The notes: generated by a model from the sequence alone, not told the origin. DNA of 64,000 nt from Clostridiales bacterium (GCA_015069325.1 SVIV01000001.1:17416-81415), one strand, 5' to 3'. Counted from the first letter of the stretch, positions 39,832 through 49,643 are shown. A program made the numbers and translations.

Positions 39832-42456
39832 ATGAAACAATACGTTTATCTTTTCAAAGAGTCTGACGGAAAAAACAAAGCACTCTTTGGCGGTAAGGGC
39901 GCAAACCTTGCTGAAATGACAAACCTTGGTATGCCTGTTCCACAAGGCTTTACTATCACTACTGAGGCTTGCACACAATATTATGTTGATGGTAGAAAAA
40001 TTAATGATGAGATTATGGCTCAAATTGATGCTAAACTTGCCCAGCTTGAAGCAATGACTGGTAAGAAACTTGGAGATATGACTAATCCACTTTTAGTATC
40101 AGTTCGTTCTGGCGCAAGAGTATCTATGCCTGGTATGATGGATACAATTCTCAACTTAGGTCTAAACGATGACGTTGTTGAAGTGATGGCAAAACTTACA
40201 AACAATCCAAGATTTGCTTATGACTCATACAGAAGATTTATCCAAATGTTCAGTGACGTTGTTATGCAACAAGAAAAATCTAAATATGAAAGAATTTTAG
40301 ATAAAGTTAAAGAAGAAAAAGGGGTTCAATTTGATAAAGACCTTACAGCAGAAGATCTTAAAGGCATTGTAAAAATGTTTAAAGACCTTTATCTTAAAGC
40401 TCAAGGGGAAGAATTCCCACAAGATCCTAAAGTTCAACTTATGGAAGCTGTTAAAGCGGTATTCCGTTCTTGGGATAATGACAGAGCAAATGTTTACAGA
40501 AGAATGCACGACATTCCTTATGAATGGGGCACTGCAGTAAACGTTCAATCAATGGTTTTCGGAAACCTTGGTGAAGCATCTGGAACAGGTGTTGCTTTCT
40601 CAAGAAACCCTGCAACAGGTGAAAATGTTCTTTACGGAGAATATCTTATGAATGCTCAAGGAGAAGACGTTGTTGCTGGTATCAGAACTCCACTTCCAAT
40701 TTCTACTCTTGCAGAGCAAAATCCAGAGGTTTATAAACAATTTGCAGATATTGCAAAGAAACTCGAACAACACAACAGAGATATGCAAGATATGGAATTT
40801 ACTATTGAAAATGGTAAACTCTATATGCTTCAAACAAGAAATGGTAAGAGAACAGCAAAGGCTGCCCTTAAAATTGCTGTTGATCTTGTAAATGAAGGTA
40901 TGATCACTGAAAAAGAAGCAATTATGATGATTGACCCTAAACAATTAGATGCTCTTCTTCACCCACAATTTGAAGCAGATGCACTTAAGAAAGGGGTAGT
41001 TATCGCTGAAGCACTTCCAGCTTCTCCAGGTGCTGCTTGTGGTAAAATTGCATTTACTGCAGAAAGAGCAAAAGAAATGTCAGCTACTGAAAAGGTAGTT
41101 CTTGTTCGTCTTGAAACATCTCCAGAAGATATTGAAGGTATGGCTGTTTCTCAAGGTGTGCTTACTGCTCGCGGTGGTATGACTTCTCACGCTGCTGTTG
41201 TTGCTCGTGGTATGGGAACTGCTTGTGTTGCAGGTTGCAGCGCAATTAAATTTGCTGAAGATGAAAAATCATTTACTCTTGCTGGAAAAACTTATGTTGA
41301 AGGAGATGAAATTTCTTTTGACGGTTCTACAGGTAAAGTTTATGACGGACTTATTAAAACTGAACCTGCTAAAATTTCAGGTGAATTTGCTACTATTATG
41401 CAGTGGGCAGATAAATATCGTGCACTTCAAGTAAGAACTAATGCTGACAATCCAAAAGATGCTAAAAATGCATTTAACTTTGGCGCACAAGGCGTTGGTC
41501 TTTGCAGAACAGAACATATGTTCTTTGAAGCTGATAGAATTCCAGCAGTAAGAGAAATGATTGTTTCTACTACTGTTGAAGAAAGAAAGAAAGCACTTGC
41601 TAAACTTCTTCCAATGCAAAGAGAAGACTTTAAAGGGATTTACAAGGCTATGGAAGGCAACCCAGTTACTATCCGTTTCCTTGACCCACCACTTCATGAA
41701 TTTGTTCCACACGATGATGCTGATATTGAAGCGCTTGCAAAAGAAATGGGGCTTACTTTCGAAAGACTTAAATCTACAATCGCAGATCTTCACGAATTCA
41801 ACCCAATGATGGGACACCGTGGACTTCGTCTTGCAGTAACTTATCCTGAAATTGCAGAAATGCAAACTCAAGCTGTTATTGAAGCTGCAATTGCAGTAAA
41901 CAAAGAATGTGGATATTCAATTGTTCCAGAAATTATGATTCCACTTACTTGCGACTGGAAAGAATTTAAATATGTTCGCGATATCGTTGCAGCTAAGGCT
42001 GACGAAACGATTAAGGCTAATGGTGCAACTCTTACTTACAAAATTGGAACTATGATTGAAATTCCTCGTGCTGCTCTTACAGCTGATGAAGTTGCTAAAT
42101 ATGCAGAATTCTTCTCATTTGGAACTAACGACCTTACTCAAATGACATACGGATTCTCTCGTGATGACGCTGGTAAGTTCTTAGATGTATATTACACAAA
42201 GAAAATTTTCGAATCTGATCCATTTGCTCGTCTCGACCAAAATGGTGTTGGCAAACTTGTAAAGATGGCTGCATCTCTTGGTAAAGAAGCAAGACCAGAC
42301 ATTAAACTTGGAATTTGTGGAGAACACGGTGGAGATCCTTCATCTGTTGAATTCTGCCACAAAGCAGGACTTACTTATGTATCTTGCTCACCATTTAGAG
42401 TTCCAATTGCTCGTCTTGCAGCAGCTCAAGCAAATATTAAATTCCCAAGAGCATAA
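39832..42456 (+). CDS. ppdK: Pyruvate, phosphate dikinase
   Basis: YLFKESDGKNKALFGGKGANLAEMTNLGMPVPQGFTIT, TARGGMTSHAAVVARGMGTACVAGC, C-term GICGEHGGDPSSVEFCHKAGLTYVSCSPFRVPIARLAAAQA. Confidence 0.98.
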   Translation: MKQYVYLFKESDGKNKALFGGKGANLAEMTNLGMPVPQGFTITTEACTQYYVDGRKINDEIMAQIDAKLAQLEAMTGKKLGDMTNPLLVSVRSGARVSMPGMMDTILNLGLNDDVVEVMAKLTNNPRFAYDSYRRFIQMFSDVVMQQEKSKYERILDKVKEEKGVQFDKDLTAEDLKGIVKMFKDLYLKAQGEEFPQDPKVQLMEAVKAVFRSWDNDRANVYRRMHDIPYEWGTAVNVQSMVFGNLGEASGTGVAFSRNPATGENVLYGEYLMNAQGEDVVAGIRTPLPISTLAEQNPEVYKQFADIAKKLEQHNRDMQDMEFTIENGKLYMLQTRNGKRTAKAALKIAVDLVNEGMITEKEAIMMIDPKQLDALLHPQFEADALKKGVVIAEALPASPGAACGKIAFTAERAKEMSATEKVVLVRLETSPEDIEGMAVSQGVLTARGGMTSHAAVVARGMGTACVAGCSAIKFAEDEKSFTLAGKTYVEGDEISFDGSTGKVYDGLIKTEPAKISGEFATIMQWADKYRALQVRTNADNPKDAKNAFNFGAQGVGLCRTEHMFFEADRIPAVREMIVSTTVEERKKALAKLLPMQREDFKGIYKAMEGNPVTIRFLDPPLHEFVPHDDADIEALAKEMGLTFERLKSTIADLHEFNPMMGHRGLRLAVTYPEIAEMQTQAVIEAAIAVNKECGYSIVPEIMIPLTCDWKEFKYVRDIVAAKADETIKANGATLTYKIGTMIEIPRAALTADEVAKYAEFFSFGTNDLTQMTYGFSRDDAGKFLDVYYTKKIFESDPFARLDQNGVGKLVKMAASLGKEARPDIKLGICGEHGGDPSSVEFCHKAGLTYVSCSPFRVPIARLAAAQANIKFPRA

Positions 42457-42480
42457 TTGTTTTTGGTTGATTAAAAAACT

Positions 42481-42508
42481 AAAAAACGGGTAAAAACCCG
42501 TTTTTTTT
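42481..42508 (+). terminator. Intrinsic terminator of ppdK
   Basis: aaaaacggg-taaaa-cccgtttttttt. Confidence 0.85.
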
Positions 42509-42600
42509 GTTCAAAAATATTTTAATTTCATAAAAAATTATTTACAAATTTGATTTTGTGTGTTATACTTTAATAGAAAATTTAAGTGAGGTGCAAAATT

Positions 42601-42798
42601 ATGATGATAGAACCATCTATTGACAAACTTTTAGACAAAACAGAAAACAACAAATATGTCCTTTGCAATGTTATTACAAAAAGGGCAAAGGAAATTGAAA
42701 GCGTGAGAAGGTTGGAGCTTGCTGATAAAGATCAAAAAGCGATTTCTCTTGCTTGTGAAGAAATAGCAGATGGAAAGGTAAAACCTAGTGATATTTAA
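42601..42798 (+). CDS. rpoZ: RNA polymerase omega subunit
   Basis: MMIEPSIDKLLDKTENNKYVLCNVITKRAKEI...DQKAISLACEEIADGKV. Confidence 0.9.
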   Translation: MMIEPSIDKLLDKTENNKYVLCNVITKRAKEIESVRRLELADKDQKAISLACEEIADGKVKPSDI

Positions 42799-42924
42799 TT
42801 TAAGGCAGTCTAATTTTAGGCTGTTTTTTATTTTGTGTTAATTTTACTTGACAAAAAAATATAATTCATTGTAATATTTAATGTATAAGGTAGAAGTGGC
42901 ACTTTTGTGCAGAAAGGGTGAAAA

Positions 42925-43554
42925 ATGAAAGAGGTAAGCGGTAATAAAAAATTTGTATTAACAATAGCATCACTTTGTATTGCATTTTTGGCAATTTGTG
43001 GCACTATTATTGGTGTATGGGCAGCAACTAGCCAATCAATCAAGTCGTCTTTTAATGTTCAATATGATGTGGGCGAAAATGTTGCAGCAAAGATAAGGAC
43101 TGAATTTACAGACAAAGGGGTAACTGAAATTGCCCATAATGATGACAAAGGCAATAAAGTTACAGATGAAAATGGTTTTGTGGTTATCAATGCTCCTGAC
43201 GAAAATGGCAAATCTGTTGAAATAGGTGATTTTTCATTGACTCCTGCAAATCAAGAAGTTGTGTTTTATTTTACGATTGAAAACATTTTAGGAGAAGGTT
43301 TTTTAAATATATCTGTAATCGTAACATTAGAAACTCAAAATAATGTTGATTATGAAATTTATTACAGTAATGAAGAAGTTGTTGCAAGTGAATCGGCAAC
43401 AGCTGTTGAATCTTGGAGTGAGACTGTATGGCCAGATAATTTGGCGTCGGGACAAACAAGAGTAATCAAGGTTGTAATAGGAGTAGTAAATGAAAACACT
43501 GCAGCTTCTTGTGCAGGAAGTGTTGATTTAGAGTTGAACTATTCAGCAACATAA
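42925..43554 (+). CDS. Stand-alone N-terminal-module protein, paralogue C of the surface family (no DUF285 repeats)
   Basis: GTIIGVWAATSQSIKSSFNVQYDVGENVAAKIRTEF...KSVEIGDFSLTPANQEVVFYFTIEN...NENTAASCAGSVDLELNYSAT aligns with N-modules at 10163 and 31569. Confidence 0.8.
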   Translation: MKEVSGNKKFVLTIASLCIAFLAICGTIIGVWAATSQSIKSSFNVQYDVGENVAAKIRTEFTDKGVTEIAHNDDKGNKVTDENGFVVINAPDENGKSVEIGDFSLTPANQEVVFYFTIENILGEGFLNISVIVTLETQNNVDYEIYYSNEEVVASESATAVESWSETVWPDNLASGQTRVIKVVIGVVNENTAASCAGSVDLELNYSAT

Positions 43555-43567
43555 TTAAATAAATTTA

Positions 43568-43597
43568 AAAGAGTGCAAGGTTGCACTCTTTTTTTTA
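43568..43597 (+). terminator. Intrinsic terminator
   Basis: agagtgcaa-ggttgcactctttttttt. Confidence 0.85.
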
Positions 43598-43631
43598 TTA
43601 CAATTTACAAAGTTATTGAATACAAATTATT

Positions 43632-43817
43632 ATGGAAAAGAAAATAGAACTTTGTGGTAGTGAACTTGTGGCGCTTGCTGGAAGTTTGGCCATTGCAATA
43701 GCAAAGAAGGTTTGCGATGAAGATTTAAGAAAACTTAGATTTTTCTTCAATTCAATTGCTTCAAATATTGCGATTATTGAAGCAGAAGGACGAGAACGTA
43801 AAGGCAATATTAAATAA
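43632..43817 (+). CDS. Small hypothetical protein (61 aa)
   Basis: MEKKIELCGSELVALAGSLAIAIAKKVCDEDLRKLRFFFNSIASNIAIIEAE; resembles short clostridial proteins of this general form. Confidence 0.6.
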   Translation: MEKKIELCGSELVALAGSLAIAIAKKVCDEDLRKLRFFFNSIASNIAIIEAEGRERKGNIK

Positions 43818-44316
43818 TTTTGCACAATAGACAGGCTACAATGCTTCCTACAAGTGCGCAAATTAGGGCTATAGGAATGGCATACAATAGTTTTTTTACT
43901 TTTGTTTGAGATGTATATAGTGCGGTTACATAAAAAATTGTTTCGCTGCACCCTAAAATTACGCAAGCACAGCGAGAAATATATGAGTCTGCGCCGTAAG
44001 AAAGTAATACATCATTAAGTAGCGCAAAACTTCCAGAGCCGGTGAATGGACGAAGAAGGACAAGCTCTACAAGCTGAGTGGGGATACCTAAAAAATTAAA
44101 AATAGGAGAGGTTAATTGAGCGAGTAAATTTGTCAATCCGCTTGCCCGAAGAAGTGCAACTGCAATCATAATAGTCGCAATGTAGGGAAATATTTCAATT
44201 GATAAAGGGATAGCTTTTTTTGCACCTTTTATAAATGTGTCGTAGGTGGCTATCTTTTTATGTTTTGCATAACAAAAAATAAAAATAAAAATTAATGGTA
44301 AAATATATCCACTCAT
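43810..44316 (-). CDS. spmB: Spore maturation protein B
   Basis: Nucleoside-recognition/Gate-type: LRPFTGSGSFALLNDVLLSYGADSYISRCACVILGCSETIFYVTALY. Confidence 0.93.
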   Translation of the reverse strand: MSGYILPLIFIFIFCYAKHKKIATYDTFIKGAKKAIPLSIEIFPYIATIMIAVALLRASGLTNLLAQLTSPIFNFLGIPTQLVELVLLRPFTGSGSFALLNDVLLSYGADSYISRCACVILGCSETIFYVTALYTSQTKVKKLLYAIPIALICALVGSIVACLLCKII

Positions 44317-44891
44317 ATATTTTTTCTCCTTATTTTTTCACGAATTTTACTGCACAACAAAACCAAAGAAATTCCTAAAACGAAAGTGCAGATAGTGGAT
44401 AGGAGCGTGGGTAAAATTATGTCGGCAGGATTTGCACTTCCTGCACTTGCGCGAAGTCCGATTATTGTTGTGGGGAGAAGTTGAATTGAAGTTGCGTTTA
44501 AAACAATAAGCATAATGATTGCGTGAGAAGCGATGGGGCTTCCTTTGTCAAGTCGTTTCATCGCTTGCAGGCCTAGCGGTGTAGATGCATTTCCCAGTCC
44601 CAACATATTAGCAGACATATTTAGCGCAATCATCTTTGCAGTTTCATTATCATTTATTTTAAAAATCTTTTTAATAAATGGCCGCAAAAGTTTTGCGAGT
44701 TTATCGCCAAGTCCACTTAGTTCCACGATTTCTAATACACCAAGCCAAACTGCATAAACGGCACAAAGTTCTAAAGATAATTTAAATGCATCGGTTGACG
44801 CATTCAGCATAACGCTAAGCGTTGTTGATGGGGCAGTCCAACATAAAGCACATAGAGATGCTACAACCATAATAAACCAAATTTTATTCAT
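44313..44891 (-). CDS. spmA: Spore maturation protein A
   Basis: NMSANMLGLGNASTPLGLQAMKRL, LNATSIQLLPTTIIGLRASAGSANPADIILPTLL; overlaps spmB. Confidence 0.93.
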   Translation of the reverse strand: MNKIWFIMVVASLCALCWTAPSTTLSVMLNASTDAFKLSLELCAVYAVWLGVLEIVELSGLGDKLAKLLRPFIKKIFKINDNETAKMIALNMSANMLGLGNASTPLGLQAMKRLDKGSPIASHAIIMLIVLNATSIQLLPTTIIGLRASAGSANPADIILPTLLSTICTFVLGISLVLLCSKIREKIRRKNI

Positions 44892-45006
44892 AATAAAATA
44901 TATTCATTGAAATTAGATTTAGAAATATCTTTTGCTTGATTTTATTGAAAAAACAATATATAATTTAATTAATAATGTAAATTTGTGGATTAAAAAAGGA
45001 AATAAA

Positions 45007-45789
45007 ATGAATTTAGAAAAAAGTAATTTAAATTTTGTTGATACTCACGCTCATCTTACAGATTGTGCTTTTGAAGGCGAAATAGAAACAGTTGTATGTC
45101 GAGCTCATGAAAATAATGTGGGTGCTATTATTACTTCGGGTTATGATTTAAAGTCATCAAAAGAAGCAATATTGATATCTGAAAAATTTAAAAATGTTTT
45201 TGCAAGTATAGGATATTATCCTGAATATTGCGAAAATTTTGATGAAAAATCATTAAAAAACCTTGCAAAAAGCGAAAAAGTTGTTGCTATTGGTGAAATT
45301 GGTTTGCAATATACAGAAAATATGCCGCCGAAAGAAAAACAAATTGATGTTTTTGAAAAACAAATAAAATTGGCGTATGAATTAAAACTTCCTATTGTTG
45401 TGCATTGTCGTGATGCTTATGGGGATTGTTTAGATATTCTAAAAAAGAATAAAGAGTTTTTAAAATTTGGTGGAACTTTGCATTGTTATGCAGGGAGCAA
45501 AGAGATGGCAGAAGAATTTGTTAAACTTGGGCTTCACATATCTATTGGTGGGGTGTCAACATTTAAAAATGCACAAAAAACCAAGGACGTGGCGAGCGTG
45601 GTTTCACTGGATAAAATTTTATTAGAAACAGATTGCCCATATCTTGCTCCAGTTCCTTTTAGGGGAAAAAGAAATGAGCCAATGTATATTTTTGTTATAG
45701 CTCAAAACTTGGCTGAAATTAAAGGATTGCAAGTGGAAGAAATCGCAAAAAAAACTACTGAAAATGCAAGGAGATTATTTGGTATATGA
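45007..45789 (+). CDS. tatD: TatD-family metal-dependent DNase
   Basis: FVDTHAHLTDCAFEG, VAIGEIGLQY, PIVVHCRDAYGDCLDIL, LLETDCPYLAPVPFRGKRNEP. Confidence 0.95.
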   Translation: MNLEKSNLNFVDTHAHLTDCAFEGEIETVVCRAHENNVGAIITSGYDLKSSKEAILISEKFKNVFASIGYYPEYCENFDEKSLKNLAKSEKVVAIGEIGLQYTENMPPKEKQIDVFEKQIKLAYELKLPIVVHCRDAYGDCLDILKKNKEFLKFGGTLHCYAGSKEMAEEFVKLGLHISIGGVSTFKNAQKTKDVASVVSLDKILLETDCPYLAPVPFRGKRNEPMYIFVIAQNLAEIKGLQVEEIAKKTTENARRLFGI

Positions 45790-46562
45790 TAAATCACGAT
45801 TTTAAAAAGAAGTTTGGTCAAAATTTTATTTCAGATAAAAATTTAATATCTGCAATTTGTGATGATGCGGGCGTTGAAAATGATGATGAAGTGCTTGAAA
45901 TTGGTGCAGGTGCGGGAAGTTTGACATCGGTTTTAAATGAAAGGGCAAAAAAAGTTGTAAGTTATGAAATAGACAAAGATTTGCAATCTCATTTATTGGG
46001 TTTAGAACTTGACAAGGCAAAGTTTGTATTTGGCGATATTATGGATTTTTCAATAGAGAACATAGAAAAAGATTTTTCTGACAATTATAAGATGATTGCA
46101 AACCTGCCTTACTATATCACAACTCCAATTATTTTTAAGTTTTTAAATGGTTCAAACAAAATAAAAAGTTTGACGATTATGGTGCAAAAAGAAGTTGCAG
46201 AAAGAATTGTTGCGTCTTCTGGCGGGAAAGATTATGGCGTGCTTTCTGTTATGATTAAATTTTTCGGTCAGGCAAAGATTACACGGATAGTATCAAGAAA
46301 AATGTTTTTCCCACAGCCAAATGTGGATTCGGCTGTTGTTTCAATTCAAATAGAAAATAAATATCCGCAAATTGATAAAGAAAAATTTTATAAATTCATT
46401 CAAAATGTGTTTGCTATGAGAAGAAAAACATTGAATAACAATCTTCAACAAGCGGGATATGATAAAGAAAAAATTAAATTGCTTGGCGAAGAAACCTTAA
46501 AGGCAAGGGCTGAAATCTTTGGTCTTGAAAAACTTATTGAAATATATAATGCGGTTAAATAA
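45786..46562 (+). CDS. rsmA: 16S rRNA dimethyladenosine transferase RsmA/KsgA
   Basis: KKKFGQNFISDKNLISAI, VLEIGAGAGSLTSVL, IANLPYYITTPIIFKFL, MRRKTLNNNL. Confidence 0.96.
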   Translation: MINHDFKKKFGQNFISDKNLISAICDDAGVENDDEVLEIGAGAGSLTSVLNERAKKVVSYEIDKDLQSHLLGLELDKAKFVFGDIMDFSIENIEKDFSDNYKMIANLPYYITTPIIFKFLNGSNKIKSLTIMVQKEVAERIVASSGGKDYGVLSVMIKFFGQAKITRIVSRKMFFPQPNVDSAVVSIQIENKYPQIDKEKFYKFIQNVFAMRRKTLNNNLQQAGYDKEKIKLLGEETLKARAEIFGLEKLIEIYNAVK

Positions 46563-46589
46563 AATGTGGAAAAAAACCACATTTTTTTT
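46562..46589 (+). terminator. Intrinsic terminator
   Basis: aaatgtgg-aaaaaa-ccacatttttttt. Confidence 0.8.
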
Positions 46590-46826
46590 GCAAATGATTG
46601 AATGATTTTTATTGGAAGGCGAAGAAACAAAACTCGTTGATAAAAAAAAATCTAAAATTTAGAAATCAAAAACAAAAGAGATGTTTTACATTTAATTTTT
46701 TTGCATTTTTTTTGGGTTTAAAAAGTTTTTTTCTTTTATTTTGTTGTCTTTTGTATTTTTATTTGTTATAATGAAAATATTAAAAGTGCTAGACAAGAGT
46801 AATTTTAAGAAAAGGCGGTAGTTGTT

Positions 46827-49376
46827 TTGGGCGGTATGCTTTTAAAATTGAGTTTCTTTGATAAGATAGGGACATTTTTTGATATTATTCCAAAGCTGGT
46901 ATATTTTTTATCAGCAGTATTTTTAAGTGCAATTGATGCACTTCAATGTTTAGTCCGAAAACTTGCCGGCCTTGATGTATATTATGTGAAACAAGCAGGG
47001 ACAAGCAGTTTAGAGTCGGTTGTGCAACAAGATCCATTATCTGAATTTATTTATGGTATTCTTGGTATGGGGGATTCTGCTCCTTTATATAAAGGCTTAA
47101 ACACTGTGTTCTGGGCATTGACGGTATTTGCAATTCTATGTTTGGCTGTTACAACTATGATTGCAATAATCAAATCACACTATAATGAAGACACTGCAGG
47201 CACTAGTCCTTGGAAATATGTTTATACTGCTTTTAAAGCGATAATGACATTTGCTATCGTTCCATTTGCGGTGATTATTGGTATGGAATTTGCTTCTTGG
47301 ACACTTCGTTCGCTTGATTCGATTACTGCCGCGTCGGCTAATGAAGAAGAGATTGTTAGTATATATGGTGGAAAGGCTGCACAGGCGTTTGAAGCGAGCT
47401 ATCTAAAAGGTGTTACCCTTGATGATCAAGGTCAGCCTGTGGAGAATCAGACAGATAAGTATTACACACATTATGACTTTTTTGGGGCAGGCACTCCAAC
47501 GAGTTCAACTCCATTTAGCGGAATGCTCTTTAAGGCGTGTGCATATGATGCAAATCGAGCTAGAAATGCTGGTGGAGATGCCGAGCTGATGACTAATATT
47601 GAGACTTCAAAGGGAATAAAAATCTTTGGTCAAACATCTCAATATAGCAGTTTGCAAACAGATGAAGAAAAAGCGGCATATATTGCCGATCAAGTGGATT
47701 ATGCTTTTGCAAATAATCTTTACATAAATGGTTATATTGGCGGAATGCAACTTACTAATATTATGAAAGGTATGGATGTTAATGTTTGGTCGGTGACAGA
47801 CGCGATTAATGGTTTGTCAGCAACAACATTTACATTTACGAAATGGAATGTTGGTTTCGTATGGATGTTTTACAATCTTTGGTCTTACAACTTCATTGTC
47901 GCATTTGGTGGTGGCGTAACAATTATGGGTATAATGCTTTCGATTATTATAGGTCTTATGTCAAGACTTATGAAGGGAGCGGTGCTATTCTTAATTTATC
48001 CATCATTACTTGGGCTTGCTCCTCTTGACAACTTTAAGGCATTTAAATCGTGGAGCCAGCAATTTATACAACAAGTCTTAATGGCGTTTGGGGCGATAGT
48101 TGGTTTAAACCTAGCGCTATTAGTATTGCCGTATGTTCAAAATATAAAGTTCTTTAATATTGCAGTTGTTGATTGTATTATTAATATTGTGCTTGTAATA
48201 ACAGCTTTGATTTTAACGAAAGATATTATTTCAATGGTTTCGACCTTTGCTGGTGGTGCCGATGCAAATAATGTAGGCGGTGGGCTTAAAGGCGAAGTCG
48301 GTAAGGCTATTGCTACAGGTGCAAAAGTTGCAGGCGTTGCTGCTGTTGGTGCAGGTGCTGCGACTGCTGGGATTGGAATGGTTGCAGCAAAAGGTGTTCG
48401 TGGCGGAATAAGAATGTTTAAAGGTCGTGGCGGCAGGGCTAAAGCCGAAATGGACGATGCCAATAATGAAGTTTCCACTGCAAAGGGCAATAAGAAAAAT
48501 GCTGAAAGCGCTTTTTATAGATTGTTAGGAACTAGCGGTAACACAAATATGTTTGATGAAATTGCTAAGGTTAAGAAAACTGATGAGTGGAAGGATGCGG
48601 ATAGTAAGGGGAGAAAAGAAATTGAACGTAGGACTATGCGTCAATATTATTCTTCTCATAAAAGCGAATTTGATCCTTCTGTAGAAACTGCTGAGAAGAG
48701 AATGTTCAATGCTGGTCTTGCAGTAGAAAAGGCTCAAAAGAGACAAGGTAAAGTTGCTAATGCATTCCATTTTAGAGAACATAAAGATTCAGAAGGGAAT
48801 ATTACTTATGATTCTCAAGACAGAGTGGACTGGAGAGAGCGTAGAGCATCTAAAAATGCGATTTTTGGAAGTATTCGAGATGGTTATACAATGGAACAGG
48901 GAAGTGATGGAAAGTGGCAATATCGCAACTCTGAAGGAGATCTTGTTTCTCGAAAAGAAGCGAGACAGGGGGGAGTTGCTTCTGTAGGACAATTATTCTC
49001 TGCATTGGGATTGCAATTCTCAGATGTGTTTGATAAAGCGTCAATTGCGGAAGCAGGTAAACATATGGCAGACGGTTTCTTGAAAGGTGTTGCAAATCTT
49101 TCGTCTCACGCAGGGCTTGATAAACTTACTAAAGGATTGGGCGATATCTTCAAAAATGGTGTTGAATTCAAGGGCGGTGTATTTGATACATCAGATCCTA
49201 AACTTGAAGGCGATAAGCTTTCTGCTCATCAACATAAAGAAGAAATGGCTAAACTTGATAAACAAGCTAGCGATACAAAGGAACTTCTGAAACAAATCAC
49301 AGAAATGAAACAAGCTACTATAAGTGGCAACACTAAACTTGCAGAAGCTCTTAATAAGTTGACTCCTAAGAAATAA
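46827..49376 (+). CDS. Large VirB6/TrbL-like polytopic membrane protein (conjugation-type), probable TTG start
   Basis: RBS aaaggcgg 8 nt upstream of TTG; several TM helices, LMSRLMKGAVLFLIYPSLLGLAPLDNFKAFKSWSQQFIQQVLMAFGAIVGLNLALLVLPY, Gly/Ala-rich segment then long charged C-terminal tail. Confidence 0.55.
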   Translation: MGGMLLKLSFFDKIGTFFDIIPKLVYFLSAVFLSAIDALQCLVRKLAGLDVYYVKQAGTSSLESVVQQDPLSEFIYGILGMGDSAPLYKGLNTVFWALTVFAILCLAVTTMIAIIKSHYNEDTAGTSPWKYVYTAFKAIMTFAIVPFAVIIGMEFASWTLRSLDSITAASANEEEIVSIYGGKAAQAFEASYLKGVTLDDQGQPVENQTDKYYTHYDFFGAGTPTSSTPFSGMLFKACAYDANRARNAGGDAELMTNIETSKGIKIFGQTSQYSSLQTDEEKAAYIADQVDYAFANNLYINGYIGGMQLTNIMKGMDVNVWSVTDAINGLSATTFTFTKWNVGFVWMFYNLWSYNFIVAFGGGVTIMGIMLSIIIGLMSRLMKGAVLFLIYPSLLGLAPLDNFKAFKSWSQQFIQQVLMAFGAIVGLNLALLVLPYVQNIKFFNIAVVDCIINIVLVITALILTKDIISMVSTFAGGADANNVGGGLKGEVGKAIATGAKVAGVAAVGAGAATAGIGMVAAKGVRGGIRMFKGRGGRAKAEMDDANNEVSTAKGNKKNAESAFYRLLGTSGNTNMFDEIAKVKKTDEWKDADSKGRKEIERRTMRQYYSSHKSEFDPSVETAEKRMFNAGLAVEKAQKRQGKVANAFHFREHKDSEGNITYDSQDRVDWRERRASKNAIFGSIRDGYTMEQGSDGKWQYRNSEGDLVSRKEARQGGVASVGQLFSALGLQFSDVFDKASIAEAGKHMADGFLKGVANLSSHAGLDKLTKGLGDIFKNGVEFKGGVFDTSDPKLEGDKLSAHQHKEEMAKLDKQASDTKELLKQITEMKQATISGNTKLAEALNKLTPKK

Positions 49377-49381
49377 CAAAC

Positions 49382-49412
49382 AAAAACACACTAAAATTTA
49401 GTGTGTTTTTTA
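49382..49412 (+). terminator. Intrinsic terminator
   Basis: aaaacacacta-aaattt-agtgtgttttt. Confidence 0.8.
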
Positions 49413-49529
49413 TTGAACAATTATGTTTTGTGATAGATTTGCGGTTAGATATGGATTAAATAACCTGCAGATTGGCGATGGGTAATTATTAAACCCGTTG
49501 CATTGATTAAAGTTTAAATTGCAATTCAT
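49410..49529 (-). CDS. Possible 39-aa small protein
   Basis: RBS aggag upstream of ATG at 49529: MNCNLNFNQCNGFNNYPSPICRLFNPYLTANLSQNIIVQ. Confidence 0.3.
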   Translation of the reverse strand: MNCNLNFNQCNGFNNYPSPICRLFNPYLTANLSQNIIVQ

Positions 49530-49643
49530 AAGTTTACTCCTAGGGCATTGTATAGAAGTTGTTTGAAAATTGTGAATGATTATGCCGTATTTGTTTTGAT
49601 TTTTTTTAATATTGTTTATAATATATATTGAAAAGGAGAACAT

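Noticed and set aside
40020-42493. Antisense/out-of-frame ORFs within ppdK
   Set aside because: Low-complexity Phe/Cys/Leu-rich shadow translations opposite a well-supported gene.
46827-49376. Possible integrative conjugative element
   Set aside because: Only one conjugation-like membrane protein; no relaxase, VirB4/VirD4, integrase or att sites detected around it.
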